Shown: positions 18,575 to 27,474, counted from the first letter of the stretch. The stretch: 64,000 bases of DNA from an uncultured Aquimarina sp. (GCF_947495315.1 NZ_CANLYD010000002.1:248001-312000), one strand, 5' to 3'. Numbers and translations are program-made. Notes: generated by a model not told the origin, from the sequence alone.

Positions 18575-19651
18575 TTGAGTAAAAGCAAAAACATAGTAAA
18601 AAATAACAAAGCCCTTTCTGAGGGCTTTGATGCTCATGTTCTGGTCATTCGACTGTCCGCGATGGGAGATGTGGCTATGACTGTGCCGATATTGCGAACA
18701 TTTAGAGCACAATATCCCAATGTTAAAATAACTGTGCTTACAAGAAAATTTTTTGAGCCTATATTTTCGGGTATTGATAATCTGGAAATATATCACGCAG
18801 ATGTAGAAGGAAAGCACAAAGGTTTTTTTGGGTTGTCAAAACTCTCTAAAGAATTAAGAGGACTCGGTATAACTGTAGTTGCCGATTTGCACAATGTACT
18901 GCGATCAAATATACTTAAGAAGTTTTTCGCACTGCGAGGAATTAAAGTAGTACAAATTGACAAAGGTAGAGCAGAGAAAAAAACATTAACAAGACCAGTA
19001 AATAAAGAGTTTAAACAATTAAAAACAACACATCAGCGATATGCAGATGTTTTTGAAGCATTAGGATATCCAATAAACCTAGAAAGACATACGTTCCCTG
19101 AGAAAACTGCATTAACTCCAGAGATTCTTAAACTAACGGAGAATTCTACTAAAAAATGGCTCGGAATTGCACCTTTTGCCCAGTATGAGAGTAAAGTATA
19201 CCCATTAGAATTAATGGTTGAGGTTATTGAAAAACTCGATCAAGGTGATATCTATGAAATACTGCTGTTTGGCGGTGGAAAAAAAGAAATTGATTTGCTT
19301 AATAATATGGAGAGCAAATATAAAAATGTGATTAATGTTGCCGGTAAGTTATCTTTTGAAGATGAACTAAAACTTATAGGAAATCTGGATGCAATGTTAT
19401 CTATGGATAGTGGGAATGCCCACTTAGCAGCTATGTACGGAGTGCCTACAATAACGCTTTGGGGAGTAACACATCCTTTTGCCGGTTTTATGCCTTTTGG
19501 GCAACCTATGGAAAGGGCAATTTTGCCTAATCTGGCAAAATATGACCAAATCCCTACATCGATATACGGAAACAAGGTTCCTGAAGGGTACGAAAAGGTA
19601 ATGCATACAATCAAACCAGATACTGTGATCGAAGCCATAGATAAACTGTAA
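18575..19651 (+). CDS. GT9-family glycosyltransferase (heptosyltransferase-like)
   Basis: A 358-residue GT-B enzyme of the ADP-heptose:LPS heptosyltransferase family. The N-terminal HVLVIRLSAMGDVAMTVP and the C-terminal SMDSGNAHLAAMYGVPTITLWG are family hallmarks. It should add a sugar to the lipopolysaccharide core on the cytoplasmic face. The only usable in-frame start before the conserved region is the TTG at 18575, giving about 22 extra N-terminal residues. That extension is encoded across a perfect 8-bp hairpin (18608-18628), so the true start is uncertain. Confidence 0.85.
   Translation: MSKSKNIVKNNKALSEGFDAHVLVIRLSAMGDVAMTVPILRTFRAQYPNVKITVLTRKFFEPIFSGIDNLEIYHADVEGKHKGFFGLSKLSKELRGLGITVVADLHNVLRSNILKKFFALRGIKVVQIDKGRAEKKTLTRPVNKEFKQLKTTHQRYADVFEALGYPINLERHTFPEKTALTPEILKLTENSTKKWLGIAPFAQYESKVYPLELMVEVIEKLDQGDIYEILLFGGGKKEIDLLNNMESKYKNVINVAGKLSFEDELKLIGNLDAMLSMDSGNAHLAAMYGVPTITLWGVTHPFAGFMPFGQPMERAILPNLAKYDQIPTSIYGNKVPEGYEKVMHTIKPDTVIEAIDKL
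18608..18628 (+). other. Terminator-like hairpin at the start of the GT9 gene
   Basis: AAAGCCCT and AGGGCTTT form a perfect 8-bp stem with a 5-nt loop. It lies inside the proposed N-terminal codons, just before the conserved GT9 region. It resembles an intrinsic terminator but lacks a T-tract beyond three bases. Confidence 0.5.
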
Positions 19652-19674
19652 TTTTTTCTAGAAATTACTTTGTC

Positions 19675-19694
19675 ATTCCAGCGTAGGCTGGAAT
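19675..19694. repeat. Extragenic palindrome between convergent genes
   Basis: ATTCCAGC, loop GTAG, GCTGGAAT: a perfect 8-bp stem with GTC before and CCAATTTTT after. It is of the widespread GTCATTCCAGC-type palindromic repeat. It sits between the converging GT9 and reductase genes and may terminate both. Confidence 0.6.
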
Positions 19695-19742
19695 CCAATT
19701 TTTGATAAGAGTTGTTAATTTTTTTCAAAACTAACCACTAAC

Positions 19743-20795
19743 CTAAACATCATCAAAATCAACTTTTATGGTAGATGAGGTGGGATGTGCCTGACAAGCC
19801 AATACTAAACCTTCGGCAAGTTCTCCATCAGTAAGAATACTATTTTTTTCCATTACGGCACTACCCTCTGTGATTTTACAAATACAAGAGCTACAAACAC
19901 CACCTTGGCAAGAATACGGAGCGTCAATATCTTCCTCTAATGCTGCGTCAAGAATGGTTTTTTTCTGATCCATGACAAAAGAAGTTTCTTCGTCATCAAC
20001 TAATATCGTAACATTTGTTTTTCCATCTAAGTTTGCTTCAATTTCCGTTGCTTCTGTACTACTGGTAAAAAGCTCAAAATGCACATTTTCTTTTGAAATA
20101 CCATTATCCAGTAAAACATTCGTAACCGTATTGATCATTTCTTCTGGTCCACAAAGATAAAATGCTTCAAAAGTAGTATCCTTAAACTTATTTTTAGTGA
20201 TATAGTTAATGGTAGATTTTTCTATTCTTCCAAAACGTGCTCCTTCTTCCTGACTTCTACTATATAAAAATTCTATATACAATCTTTCTGGATGTTGTGA
20301 TTGTAATGCAAGAAGTTCGTTCAGAAATATGGTTTCAGTTGAGGTTTGATTTCCGTAAACCAAAACAAAACCACTATTAGGTTCTTCCTCGAGTACGGTT
20401 TTGATCATACTCATTACTGGAGTAATACCACTTCCTGCGGCAAATGCAGCATAGGTGTTGCTTGCAGTTGGATTTGATTTTAATAAAAAATTTCCTTCAG
20501 GAGTATGAACATCTAGAGTATCACCAACTTTTAAGGTGTTATTTGCGGTGGTAGAGAATGTTCCGTTTTCAATTTCTTTTACTGCTACACGAAGAGATCC
20601 GCTATTTGGAGCTGAGCAAATAGAGTAGGCTCTCCTTATTTCTTTACCGTCAATTTCTGTTTTTAAGGTAATGTATTGCCCAGCGGTAAAAGAATATGCC
20701 TCTTTTAATTCTGATGGAACTTCGAATTCTATGGAAACTGCCTTAGGGGTTTCTCTTGTAATGTTTTTTATAGTAAGTGTATGAAAATCTGACAT
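19743..20795 (-). CDS. PaaK/PaaE-type FAD and 2Fe-2S oxidoreductase
   Basis: A 350-residue ferredoxin-NADP-reductase-like flavoprotein with a C-terminal plant-type ferredoxin domain. The FAD motif RRAYSICS and the nucleotide motif GSGITPVMSMIK are present, and the cluster cysteines are C296, C301, C304 and C334. It is closest in layout to the reductase of phenylacetyl-CoA epoxidase and related multicomponent oxygenases, passing electrons from NAD(P)H to a di-iron partner. No phenylacetate genes are nearby, so it may serve another oxygenase or desaturase. Confidence 0.85.
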   Translation of the reverse strand: MSDFHTLTIKNITRETPKAVSIEFEVPSELKEAYSFTAGQYITLKTEIDGKEIRRAYSICSAPNSGSLRVAVKEIENGTFSTTANNTLKVGDTLDVHTPEGNFLLKSNPTASNTYAAFAAGSGITPVMSMIKTVLEEEPNSGFVLVYGNQTSTETIFLNELLALQSQHPERLYIEFLYSRSQEEGARFGRIEKSTINYITKNKFKDTTFEAFYLCGPEEMINTVTNVLLDNGISKENVHFELFTSSTEATEIEANLDGKTNVTILVDDEETSFVMDQKKTILDAALEEDIDAPYSCQGGVCSSCICKITEGSAVMEKNSILTDGELAEGLVLACQAHPTSSTIKVDFDDV

Positions 20796-20890
20796 AGCAA
20801 TGTGATAAACTTTAAGCGAATACTTGATTTTTAAGTTTTCAGAAGAAATTATTAAAATCCTATTGTTTTTCGTGGATCAATAATTTTTTG

Positions 20891-20898
20891 CAAAAATA
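20891..20898 (-). promoter_or_regulatory. Candidate -7 element for the PaaK-like gene
   Basis: The minus strand reads TATTTTTG, a match to TAnnTTTG, about 95 nt before the start codon. No TTG is well placed, so support is from the -7 box only. Confidence 0.3.
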
Positions 20899-21035
20899 AC
20901 AAAGTTAACTGCTTTGAAGAAGATTAAATCACTATAATTAAAAGCTTAACGAAATTATTTTGTAACAAAATCTATTTTTTGCTTACTAAATAGTATAAGA
21001 GGTTTTTCCTAACTTCTTTTAAAACTATCACAACT

Positions 21036-22511
21036 ATGTTTAAACACTTTATTTCATTACGGTGGAAATCCTTTTGGCGATCCGCATCTGCTTCATCAGG
21101 AGTTTGGATGAAAATCTTTATGGGTTTTTGGGCAGTCTATTTCATATTGATGATGATGGGAGGAAGCTTTATTGCCTATAAATATATCAATAAAGAATTA
21201 TGCCTAGATCCATTAGAAGTGGTTAGTAGATTTTTGATCTATTGGTGGGCTTTTGATCTTATTTTTAGATATGCTTTACAAAAAATGCCAGTAATCAATA
21301 TAACACCCTTATTGATCTTACCTTTTACCAAAAACAAAATTGTTTCTTTTGCCTTGGGTAAAACAATGTTGTCGTTTTTCAATATCATACATGCGTTCTT
21401 TTTTGTACCATTTTCCCTGCTACTAATCATAGAAGGAAACGCTCCAGTACTAAATGTACTTTTGTGGAATATTGGATTGATTGCATTAACATATGCTAAT
21501 AACTTCCTGAATATTTTATTAAACAATAAGGATAGTCTTATTTATGGTGTTGGAGGAGTTATGGCTGTTTTAGGAGGACTGCATTATTTTGGATATTTTG
21601 ATGTTACACTGTATACCGCTCCATTTTTCCAAGGATTATATGGATCTCAGTTTTTGTTTGCGTTGCCTATAGTAGCTGCAATAGGGTTGTATATCATTGC
21701 CTTTAAATCTTTTGTCAAGGATTTATATCTAGATGCCGGATTAGCAGCTAAATCTAAAACGGTAAAAACCGAAAATTTAGAATGGTTAGATCGATTTGGT
21801 AAAACTGCGATTTTCCTTAAAAATGATATTAAATTGATCAAAAGAAATAAAAGAGCTAGAACTACAGTATTAGTGAGTGCATTGTTTCTTTTCTATGGCT
21901 TACTATTCTTTACTGGCGCTGTAGAAGCCTATGAAGGTCCTGTATGGAAAATATTTGCAGGAATTTTTGTGTCTGGAGGTTTTTTAATGAGTTTTGGGCA
22001 ATTTGTACCAAGCTGGGATAGTTCATATTATCCCTTGATGATGAGTCAAAACATCAAATACCGAGAGTACCTTTCTTCAAAATGGTGGTTGATGGTAATG
22101 GCTACATTCATCTCCGCTATTCTGGCATCAGGTTATTTATATTTTGGATGGGAGGCATATTTAGCTGTTGTTGTAGGTGCTATATTTAATATGGGAGTAA
22201 ATTCTCATGTGGTTTTGTGGGCAGGTGCTTATGTAAAAACACCTATAGACCTTACCAGTAATAAAAAAGCGTTTGGAGATAAGCAAGCATTCAATATAAA
22301 AACATTAATGCTGTCGTTACCAAAATTAGCGTTGCCAATGGTGTTATACGCAATTGGGCATTATGCATACAGTCCATATGCGGGTTACTTATTAGTAGCA
22401 GTTGCGGGAATTGCAGGTTTTGCATTCAGAAATATGGTTTTTGATAAAATTGAAAGAATTTATAGAACAGAGAAGTACAAAACAATCTGGGCATACAAAC
22501 AAAAAAAATAA
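21036..22511 (+). CDS. DUF5687 family membrane protein (ABC exporter permease)
   Basis: A 491-residue protein with about 12 membrane helices and an N-terminus (MFKHFISLRWKSFWRSAS) typical of DUF5687, a Bacteroidota family that behaves as the permease of ABC-2-like exporters. A loop near residues 235-270 is soluble and basic. The partner ATPase gene starts 4 nt after its stop, a firm functional link. Substrate unknown. The 240-nt upstream gap separates it from the divergent reductase gene; no exact TAnnTTTG box was found on the plus strand there. Confidence 0.8.
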   Translation: MFKHFISLRWKSFWRSASASSGVWMKIFMGFWAVYFILMMMGGSFIAYKYINKELCLDPLEVVSRFLIYWWAFDLIFRYALQKMPVINITPLLILPFTKNKIVSFALGKTMLSFFNIIHAFFFVPFSLLLIIEGNAPVLNVLLWNIGLIALTYANNFLNILLNNKDSLIYGVGGVMAVLGGLHYFGYFDVTLYTAPFFQGLYGSQFLFALPIVAAIGLYIIAFKSFVKDLYLDAGLAAKSKTVKTENLEWLDRFGKTAIFLKNDIKLIKRNKRARTTVLVSALFLFYGLLFFTGAVEAYEGPVWKIFAGIFVSGGFLMSFGQFVPSWDSSYYPLMMSQNIKYREYLSSKWWLMVMATFISAILASGYLYFGWEAYLAVVVGAIFNMGVNSHVVLWAGAYVKTPIDLTSNKKAFGDKQAFNIKTLMLSLPKLALPMVLYAIGHYAYSPYAGYLLVAVAGIAGFAFRNMVFDKIERIYRTEKYKTIWAYKQKK

Positions 22512-22515
22512 GAAG

Positions 22516-23211
22516 ATGATAGGAGTACATAATATTACGAAGACTTATGCAGGAAATACAGTGTTGAATATTGAGCACTTAGAAATACCAAAAGGAGATA
22601 GTTTTGGATTGGTTGGAAACAATGGAGCGGGAAAAACAACATTATTTAGTGCCTTATTGGATTTAATTAGACCTACAACAGGCCATATAGAAAACAGTGG
22701 TATTAAAGTTAGCGAAAGCGAAGAATGGAAATCTATTACATCTGCGTTTATTGATGAAACATTCTTGATCGGATATCTTACTGCAGAAGAGTATTTTTAT
22801 TTTATAGGAGAACTTCGTGGTCAGAATAAAGCGGATGTGGATGCATTGCTCGCTGAGTTTGAAGATTTCTTTCACGGAGAAATTTTAGGGCAAAAGAAGT
22901 ATTTACGAGATCTTTCTAAAGGAAATCAAAAGAAAGCTGGGATAGTAGCAGCACTAATCGGTAATCCAGAAGTAATTATTCTGGATGAACCATTTGCGAA
23001 TTTAGATCCGACAACTCAGATTAGACTAAAAAAGATAATTAAAGAACTAGCTGCGGATCCTAATGTGACGGTTTTGGTTTCTAGTCACGATTTAATGCAC
23101 GTTACAGAAGTCTGTGAGCGCATTGTAGTGTTAGATAAAGGAGAAGTGATTAAAGATCTGGTAACATCGCAAGAGACATTAAAAGAGCTGGAAGAGCATT
23201 TTAATAAGTAA
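22516..23211 (+). CDS. ABC transporter ATP-binding protein
   Basis: A 231-residue ATPase of the ABC-2 exporter type. Walker A is GNNGAGKTTLF, the signature region is LSKGNQKKAG (a variant of LSGGQ), Walker B is VIILDEPFANLDP and the switch histidine is in VSSHDL. The start is the ATG at 22516 (MIGVHNITKTY); a longer frame reaches back into the permease gene but the family begins here. It should energise the DUF5687 permease at the inner membrane. The signature sequence differs from the standard LSGGQ but keeps the serine and the second glycine. Confidence 0.92.
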   Translation: MIGVHNITKTYAGNTVLNIEHLEIPKGDSFGLVGNNGAGKTTLFSALLDLIRPTTGHIENSGIKVSESEEWKSITSAFIDETFLIGYLTAEEYFYFIGELRGQNKADVDALLAEFEDFFHGEILGQKKYLRDLSKGNQKKAGIVAALIGNPEVIILDEPFANLDPTTQIRLKKIIKELAADPNVTVLVSSHDLMHVTEVCERIVVLDKGEVIKDLVTSQETLKELEEHFNK

Positions 23212-23221
23212 TAAAAAAGAC

Positions 23222-23884
23222 TTAGAATTTTTTTACAATAAATCCTGCTCCCGTAATCAAAACGCCAAATAAAAGAAGAGCTAATGCAAGCCCATATTTT
23301 TCTATGAAATCATCTAAATAGACTTCATTAACTGCTGGAAAATCTTTATGTATGTAAACAGAAACTTGTTCGTCGATGACAAAGTCCTTGGAGGATGAAG
23401 AAGTTTTTGTTTTGCGCTCGTAAATCTTATTCCTAAAAGTAAATTGCATTACAGGATTATACATAGTTTGTATAATTTTTCTGTTATCGCTATTTGTAAC
23501 CGAAAGATGAGATTCATATCTGATTATAGTAGCACTTGTTTTTTCAGTTTGGGCTAAAGAATTTAATGTTTTACCAAGATTATATATTCCTCCGACCAAT
23601 AAACAAAGTCCAACAAAAAGCAATAAATAGTACATAATTGTGGAAATCTTAGATGTTTTAGTATATAATGAATCTTTGACTTCTCTTTGAAAATTTTGAC
23701 TTACTTCAATTTTAATAACATTTAATCCTGGATTGGCAATTATTTTTTTAACAACCTTATTCGCATCGCGCAGTGATAATTCATAAGTATCTATAATGTA
23801 TTTTATCGCTTCCAATTTTTTATTGGAATTCAAAAAAATCTTCAGGATTTCTATATCGTCAATAGGAATTTCTATGATTCTCAT
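23222..23884 (-). CDS. DUF3592-like membrane protein with L7/L12-C-terminal-like N-domain
   Basis: A 220-residue protein. Residues about 15-60 (KKLEAIKYIIDTYELSLRDA) resemble the ribosomal L7/L12 C-terminal fold in its K-x-E-A-I-K pattern. They are followed by a membrane helix near 88-110, an extracytoplasmic DUF3592-like region with QFTFRNKIYERKT, and a final membrane helix near 198-216. DUF3592 proteins have no assigned function. The N-terminal similarity is by eye. The gene converges with the ABC ATPase gene, with a 10-nt gap. Confidence 0.6.
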   Translation of the reverse strand: MRIIEIPIDDIEILKIFLNSNKKLEAIKYIIDTYELSLRDANKVVKKIIANPGLNVIKIEVSQNFQREVKDSLYTKTSKISTIMYYLLLFVGLCLLVGGIYNLGKTLNSLAQTEKTSATIIRYESHLSVTNSDNRKIIQTMYNPVMQFTFRNKIYERKTKTSSSSKDFVIDEQVSVYIHKDFPAVNEVYLDDFIEKYGLALALLLFGVLITGAGFIVKKF

Positions 23885-24196
23885 GATGTTAGGCCAATTA
23901 AGAATGAATCGCGAAGATCGATAAATCTAAATAGTAGTAATACACTGTATTCGGTGAGTTTTTTGTTTATTATCTTAAAAGACAAAACAAATTGAAAGAG
24001 GTTCTTCTTTCTGAAAGGCAAATTGTTAACAACTTTGGAAGATATAATAAAAGCACGAACCCAGTGAGAAAAAGTTGTTAATAACCTATTTTTTACAGAA
24101 AGAAATGTATTTTTACATCTCACACATTATTTTTGTGCCGTTCTGATGCACTAAAACACAAGTTTTTAAGTTATCAGCGTATAAATTATTGAGATT
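23885..24196. other. Noncoding divergent region with a two-fold symmetric element
   Basis: 312 nt between the DUF3592 gene (minus) and sprE (plus). It contains TTGTTAACAACTTT at 24023-24036 and AAAGTTGTTAATAACC at 24071-24086 in inverted orientation, nested inside CTTTCTG (24007-24013) and CAGAAAG (24096-24102), giving dyad symmetry over about 96 nt. TTGTTAACAA is itself a perfect palindrome. This could be a regulator site or a DnaA-rich origin-like element; neither is proven. A weak minus-strand reading frame here does not look like a gene. Confidence 0.5.
24128..24135 (+). promoter_or_regulatory. Candidate -7 element for sprE
   Basis: TATTTTTG matches TAnnTTTG, 62 nt before the sprE start. 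No TTG -33 at standard spacing is seen; the dyad element lies just upstream and could regulate it. Confidence 0.35.
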
Positions 24197-26821
24197 TTGA
24201 GCAGAAAATTATCACAAATCATCGTTGTACTTCTCCTAATAGCAGTTGGGTTCAGTTGTTCACGTAAAAAAGACAAATGGACTAATAGGACTTGGCACGA
24301 TGTAACTACCAAAAACAATACTCTGTATAATGGTAGAGTAGCTTTCGAAAAAGGAAAACAAGATATTGTACAAACTTATAGAGATAATTTTTGGGAACTA
24401 CTTCCGGTAGAAAGGTTGATTGTTAGTGAGGATGTTAGATTACCTAACGAAGTGCTAAATCAAAATTTTGATAAAGCCGAGGAAAAAGCCGCAAAAGCAA
24501 TTCAGAAGCATAGTATGCTTATTGATGATAGAGAGCGAAACCCTAAAATCGATGAATCTTTTTTACTTTTAGGGAAAGCCAGATATAATGAACAGCGTTT
24601 TATCCCTGCTTTAGAAGCCTTTAATTATATACTATATAAGTATCCTACCAGTAATAATATCAATCACGCTAAGGTCTGGAGAGCAAAAACTAATCTTCGT
24701 TTGGATAATAATGAAAAAGCCGTCGAAGATCTAATGAAGATGGTAGAAGAAGAGTATATGGAAGCTCAGGACTATTCCGATGCTGTGGCTATGATTGCTC
24801 AAGCTTATATCAATTTGGAACAGAAAGATTCTGCCGTAACGTATATTAGCAAAGCAGCTATCCATTCTAAGAATAATGAGGAAAAAGGCAGATACTTATA
24901 CATAAAAGGACAGTTACTTAATCAATTAGGGTATAAGGACAGTGCTAATTATGCTTTTGACCAGGTTATTGAGCTTAATAGAAAAACACCTAGAAGATAT
25001 ATGCTTAATGCTTATATGGCAAAGGCAAGAAATTTTAACTACGAAACGGGAAATAAGATAGAATTTCTGGAACTTCTAACGGATCTAGAGGAAAATAGAG
25101 AGAATAGACCTTTCCTTGATAAAATTTATAATCAAAAGGCAGTGTACTTCAATACACTGGATTCTATTGATTTAGCAGTGGAAAATTACAATAAATCACT
25201 AAGAACTAAGTCTGAAGATAAACATCTGGAATCACTGAACTATAAAGCTTTAGGCGATATTAATTTTGATGATAAAGAATATGCTATCGCTGGTGCTTAT
25301 TATGATAGTACACTGGAGCGCATGGTGGTAGATTCTAAAAAATATCGCGTACTTAAAAAGAAAAGAGTAAATCTGGACGATGTCATTTTATATGAAGGAA
25401 TTGCAAAGACTAATGATAGTATTCTATCTGTAGTGGCAATGTCTCCAGAAGAAAGAATAGCATACTACTCAGAGTATACAGAAAAAATAAAGGCAGAAGC
25501 TATTGCTGCTCAGGAAGCTGCAGAAATCGCAAGAATAAAAGGAGAACTTCCTAATGAGCAACGATTTAGTCAGCCAAGAACAGGATTAGGAAATAGTAGT
25601 GGTCCAAATCCAGAAGAAGGAGGTACATTTTATTTTTATAATCCGACTACGATAGCTTATGGAAAAACTGCTTTCAAAAGAACCTTTGGAAATCGAGAAT
25701 TACAGGATAATTGGAGAATTTCCAGTATTACAAATCCTAGTGCTGTATCTAATGAGGATCAGACTGAACAAGACGAATACTCTATAGATACTGATCCTAC
25801 TTTCGATCCGCAAACATATATTACACAATTGCCAACGGACCAGGTAGTTTTAGATAGTTTACAAACCGACAGAAATTTTGCGTATTATCAGTTGGGCGTT
25901 ATATATAAAGAGAAATTTCAGGAGTATGGATTGTCGATAGATAAGTTTGAAAATCTTTTAAAAAGTAATCCCGAAGAACGCTTAATAGTCCCTTCTAAAT
26001 ATAATTTGTATAAAATATATCTTTTACAAGGAGATATAACAAAATCAAATGAACTTAAGCAGGACATCATTAATACACATGGAGATTCTCGTTACGCAAA
26101 AATTCTTCAAAACCCTGATGAAGCATTAAAGGACGATCAAAACAGTCCGGAATCTATGTATAATAGATTGTATAAGGATTTTAAAAATCAGAAATATGCT
26201 TCAGTGATTAAAGAAAGTGATGAGTTGATTACTAAGTTTGGTGGAGAGGATTTTGTTTCGAAATTTGAGTTATTGAAAGCACAGGCAATTGGTCGCTATA
26301 AAGGATTTGAGGCTTATAAAGAAGCTTTAAACTATGTTTCACTAAATTATCCTCAAAGTCCAGAAGGCAAAAAAGCACAATTAATATATCAAACTACAAT
26401 TCCTCAAATTCAAAACAGCGATTTTAAAGAGGGTATTGAGCAGGAAAAAAATCATAAGCTTGTGTATGCATATTCCAGATTTGGAGATAATCAGGCGCAA
26501 GAGCTGAAGGAACGACTAGATGCGATCATCAAAGACCTTAGGTATGATAAAATGAAAGTTTCATTGGATATCTATACAAAAGATCAACAATTTGTGGTAA
26601 TCCATACCAAAAGAGATAAATTAGGAGCAGAAGGTCTGGCAGAACTTTTAATTCTGGGTAAAATTGAAGATACAAGAGGAGTAGACCTTACTAAATGGAA
26701 TAGAAAAAAGAAATACTATGAAAAGGTGAACAAAGAATTTTTTATAGTAGCATCACCTAATTATAGAATTATCCAGATACATAAGAACCTGGATAAATAT
26801 TTAGAGCCTAAATCAGAATAA
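24197..26821 (+). CDS. sprE: Type IX secretion/gliding motility lipoprotein SprE/PorW
   Basis: An 874-residue TPR lipoprotein. A hydrophobic signal with lipobox ending FSC (Cys near residue 21) and SRKKDKWTNRTWHD start the mature protein. Many TPR-like helical repeats follow through residues 70-400 and 550-740, and the C-terminus has the conserved family segment with FFIVASPNYRIIQIHKNLDK. SprE (PorW) is an outer-membrane-anchored component needed for the type IX secretion system and gliding. The start is a TTG at 24197, accepted because the signal peptide begins right there. The bactofilin gene follows after 22 nt. The T9SS substrate at 60156 is a likely client. Confidence 0.9.
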   Translation: MSRKLSQIIVVLLLIAVGFSCSRKKDKWTNRTWHDVTTKNNTLYNGRVAFEKGKQDIVQTYRDNFWELLPVERLIVSEDVRLPNEVLNQNFDKAEEKAAKAIQKHSMLIDDRERNPKIDESFLLLGKARYNEQRFIPALEAFNYILYKYPTSNNINHAKVWRAKTNLRLDNNEKAVEDLMKMVEEEYMEAQDYSDAVAMIAQAYINLEQKDSAVTYISKAAIHSKNNEEKGRYLYIKGQLLNQLGYKDSANYAFDQVIELNRKTPRRYMLNAYMAKARNFNYETGNKIEFLELLTDLEENRENRPFLDKIYNQKAVYFNTLDSIDLAVENYNKSLRTKSEDKHLESLNYKALGDINFDDKEYAIAGAYYDSTLERMVVDSKKYRVLKKKRVNLDDVILYEGIAKTNDSILSVVAMSPEERIAYYSEYTEKIKAEAIAAQEAAEIARIKGELPNEQRFSQPRTGLGNSSGPNPEEGGTFYFYNPTTIAYGKTAFKRTFGNRELQDNWRISSITNPSAVSNEDQTEQDEYSIDTDPTFDPQTYITQLPTDQVVLDSLQTDRNFAYYQLGVIYKEKFQEYGLSIDKFENLLKSNPEERLIVPSKYNLYKIYLLQGDITKSNELKQDIINTHGDSRYAKILQNPDEALKDDQNSPESMYNRLYKDFKNQKYASVIKESDELITKFGGEDFVSKFELLKAQAIGRYKGFEAYKEALNYVSLNYPQSPEGKKAQLIYQTTIPQIQNSDFKEGIEQEKNHKLVYAYSRFGDNQAQELKERLDAIIKDLRYDKMKVSLDIYTKDQQFVVIHTKRDKLGAEGLAELLILGKIEDTRGVDLTKWNRKKKYYEKVNKEFFIVASPNYRIIQIHKNLDKYLEPKSE

Positions 26822-26843
26822 TAATTTTAATCCCCCCAGTAAT

Positions 26844-27278
26844 ATGTTTTCAGACAACAAGAAAGGAAAAGATCAAGCTTTAACCGATTTCTCCAGAAAC
26901 CAAAACAAAATTTCAGAAGGAACTAAAATTGTAGGAGATGTTATTTCCGAAGGCGGTTTTAGAGTAGAAGGGACCATAGAGGGAACTTTTAAAACTACAG
27001 GAAAAGTAGTGGTTGGAAAATCAGGTTTTATTCAGGGAACATTAGAATGTTCTGATGCTGATTTCGAAGGTAAATTTTCAGGTAACCTTGTAATATCTGG
27101 CACCTTATCGCTAAAACCAACAGCGCATATCGAAGGAGAAGTTTCTGTTGGTAAACTGGCTGTAGAGCCAGGAGCAACATTCAATGCATCTTGTGTGATG
27201 AAAGGTGGCGTTAAATCTCTTGGAGGCAAACAAGATGGACAAAAACAAGGACAGCAAGGACAGGGGAAATCAGCTTAG
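26844..27278 (+). CDS. Bactofilin (polymer-forming cytoskeletal protein)
   Basis: A 144-residue bactofilin. Residues about 25-115 form the right-handed beta-helix, with repeating GTIEGTFKTTGKVVVGKSG-type turns. The tail after residue 125 is rich in Gly, Gln and Lys. It polymerises without nucleotide beneath the inner membrane. The tail codons overlap the first 44 nt of the AtpZ-like gene in another frame, so the low-complexity tail is partly constrained by the neighbour. The gene is between sprE and the ATP synthase genes and probably shares their transcript. Confidence 0.92.
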   Translation: MFSDNKKGKDQALTDFSRNQNKISEGTKIVGDVISEGGFRVEGTIEGTFKTTGKVVVGKSGFIQGTLECSDADFEGKFSGNLVISGTLSLKPTAHIEGEVSVGKLAVEPGATFNASCVMKGGVKSLGGKQDGQKQGQQGQGKSA

Positions 27279-27474
27279 AAAGTTTGCTGTCTTAACTGGT
27301 ATAGCTTTTCAGATGGGAGCTACTATATTTCTATTTGCATACATAGGCGAAAAACTAGACGCTTATTTTGGATTTCAAGAGAAATGGCTAACAATAGTAT
27401 TTGTTCTTTTAGGAGTGGCCTCATCATTATACTTGGTTATTAAGCAGTTGAATAAAATTAACAGGTCTAATTAA
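27235..27474 (+). CDS. AtpZ/AtpI-like F-type ATPase accessory protein
   Basis: A 79-residue membrane protein from the ATG at 27235 (MDKNKDSKDRGNQLRKF). It has two helices, about residues 16-38 and 48-70, with GATIFLFAYIGEKLD between, as in the AtpZ family that precedes ATP synthase operons and is linked to c-ring assembly or Mg/Ca transport. The start lies 44 nt inside the bactofilin gene. A longer frame upstream would read through the bactofilin sequence and is rejected. Confidence 0.8.
   Translation: MDKNKDSKDRGNQLRKFAVLTGIAFQMGATIFLFAYIGEKLDAYFGFQEKWLTIVFVLLGVASSLYLVIKQLNKINRSN

Noticed and set aside
22402..22515. Longer N-terminus for the ABC ATPase
   Set aside because: It overlaps the permease gene and is not part of the ABC family; the ATG at 22516 gives the usual start.
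23881..24123. 80-residue minus-strand reading frame between the DUF3592 gene and sprE
   Set aside because: It covers the inverted repeats and the promoter region, has no recognisable domain and has odd composition. It is treated as noncoding.
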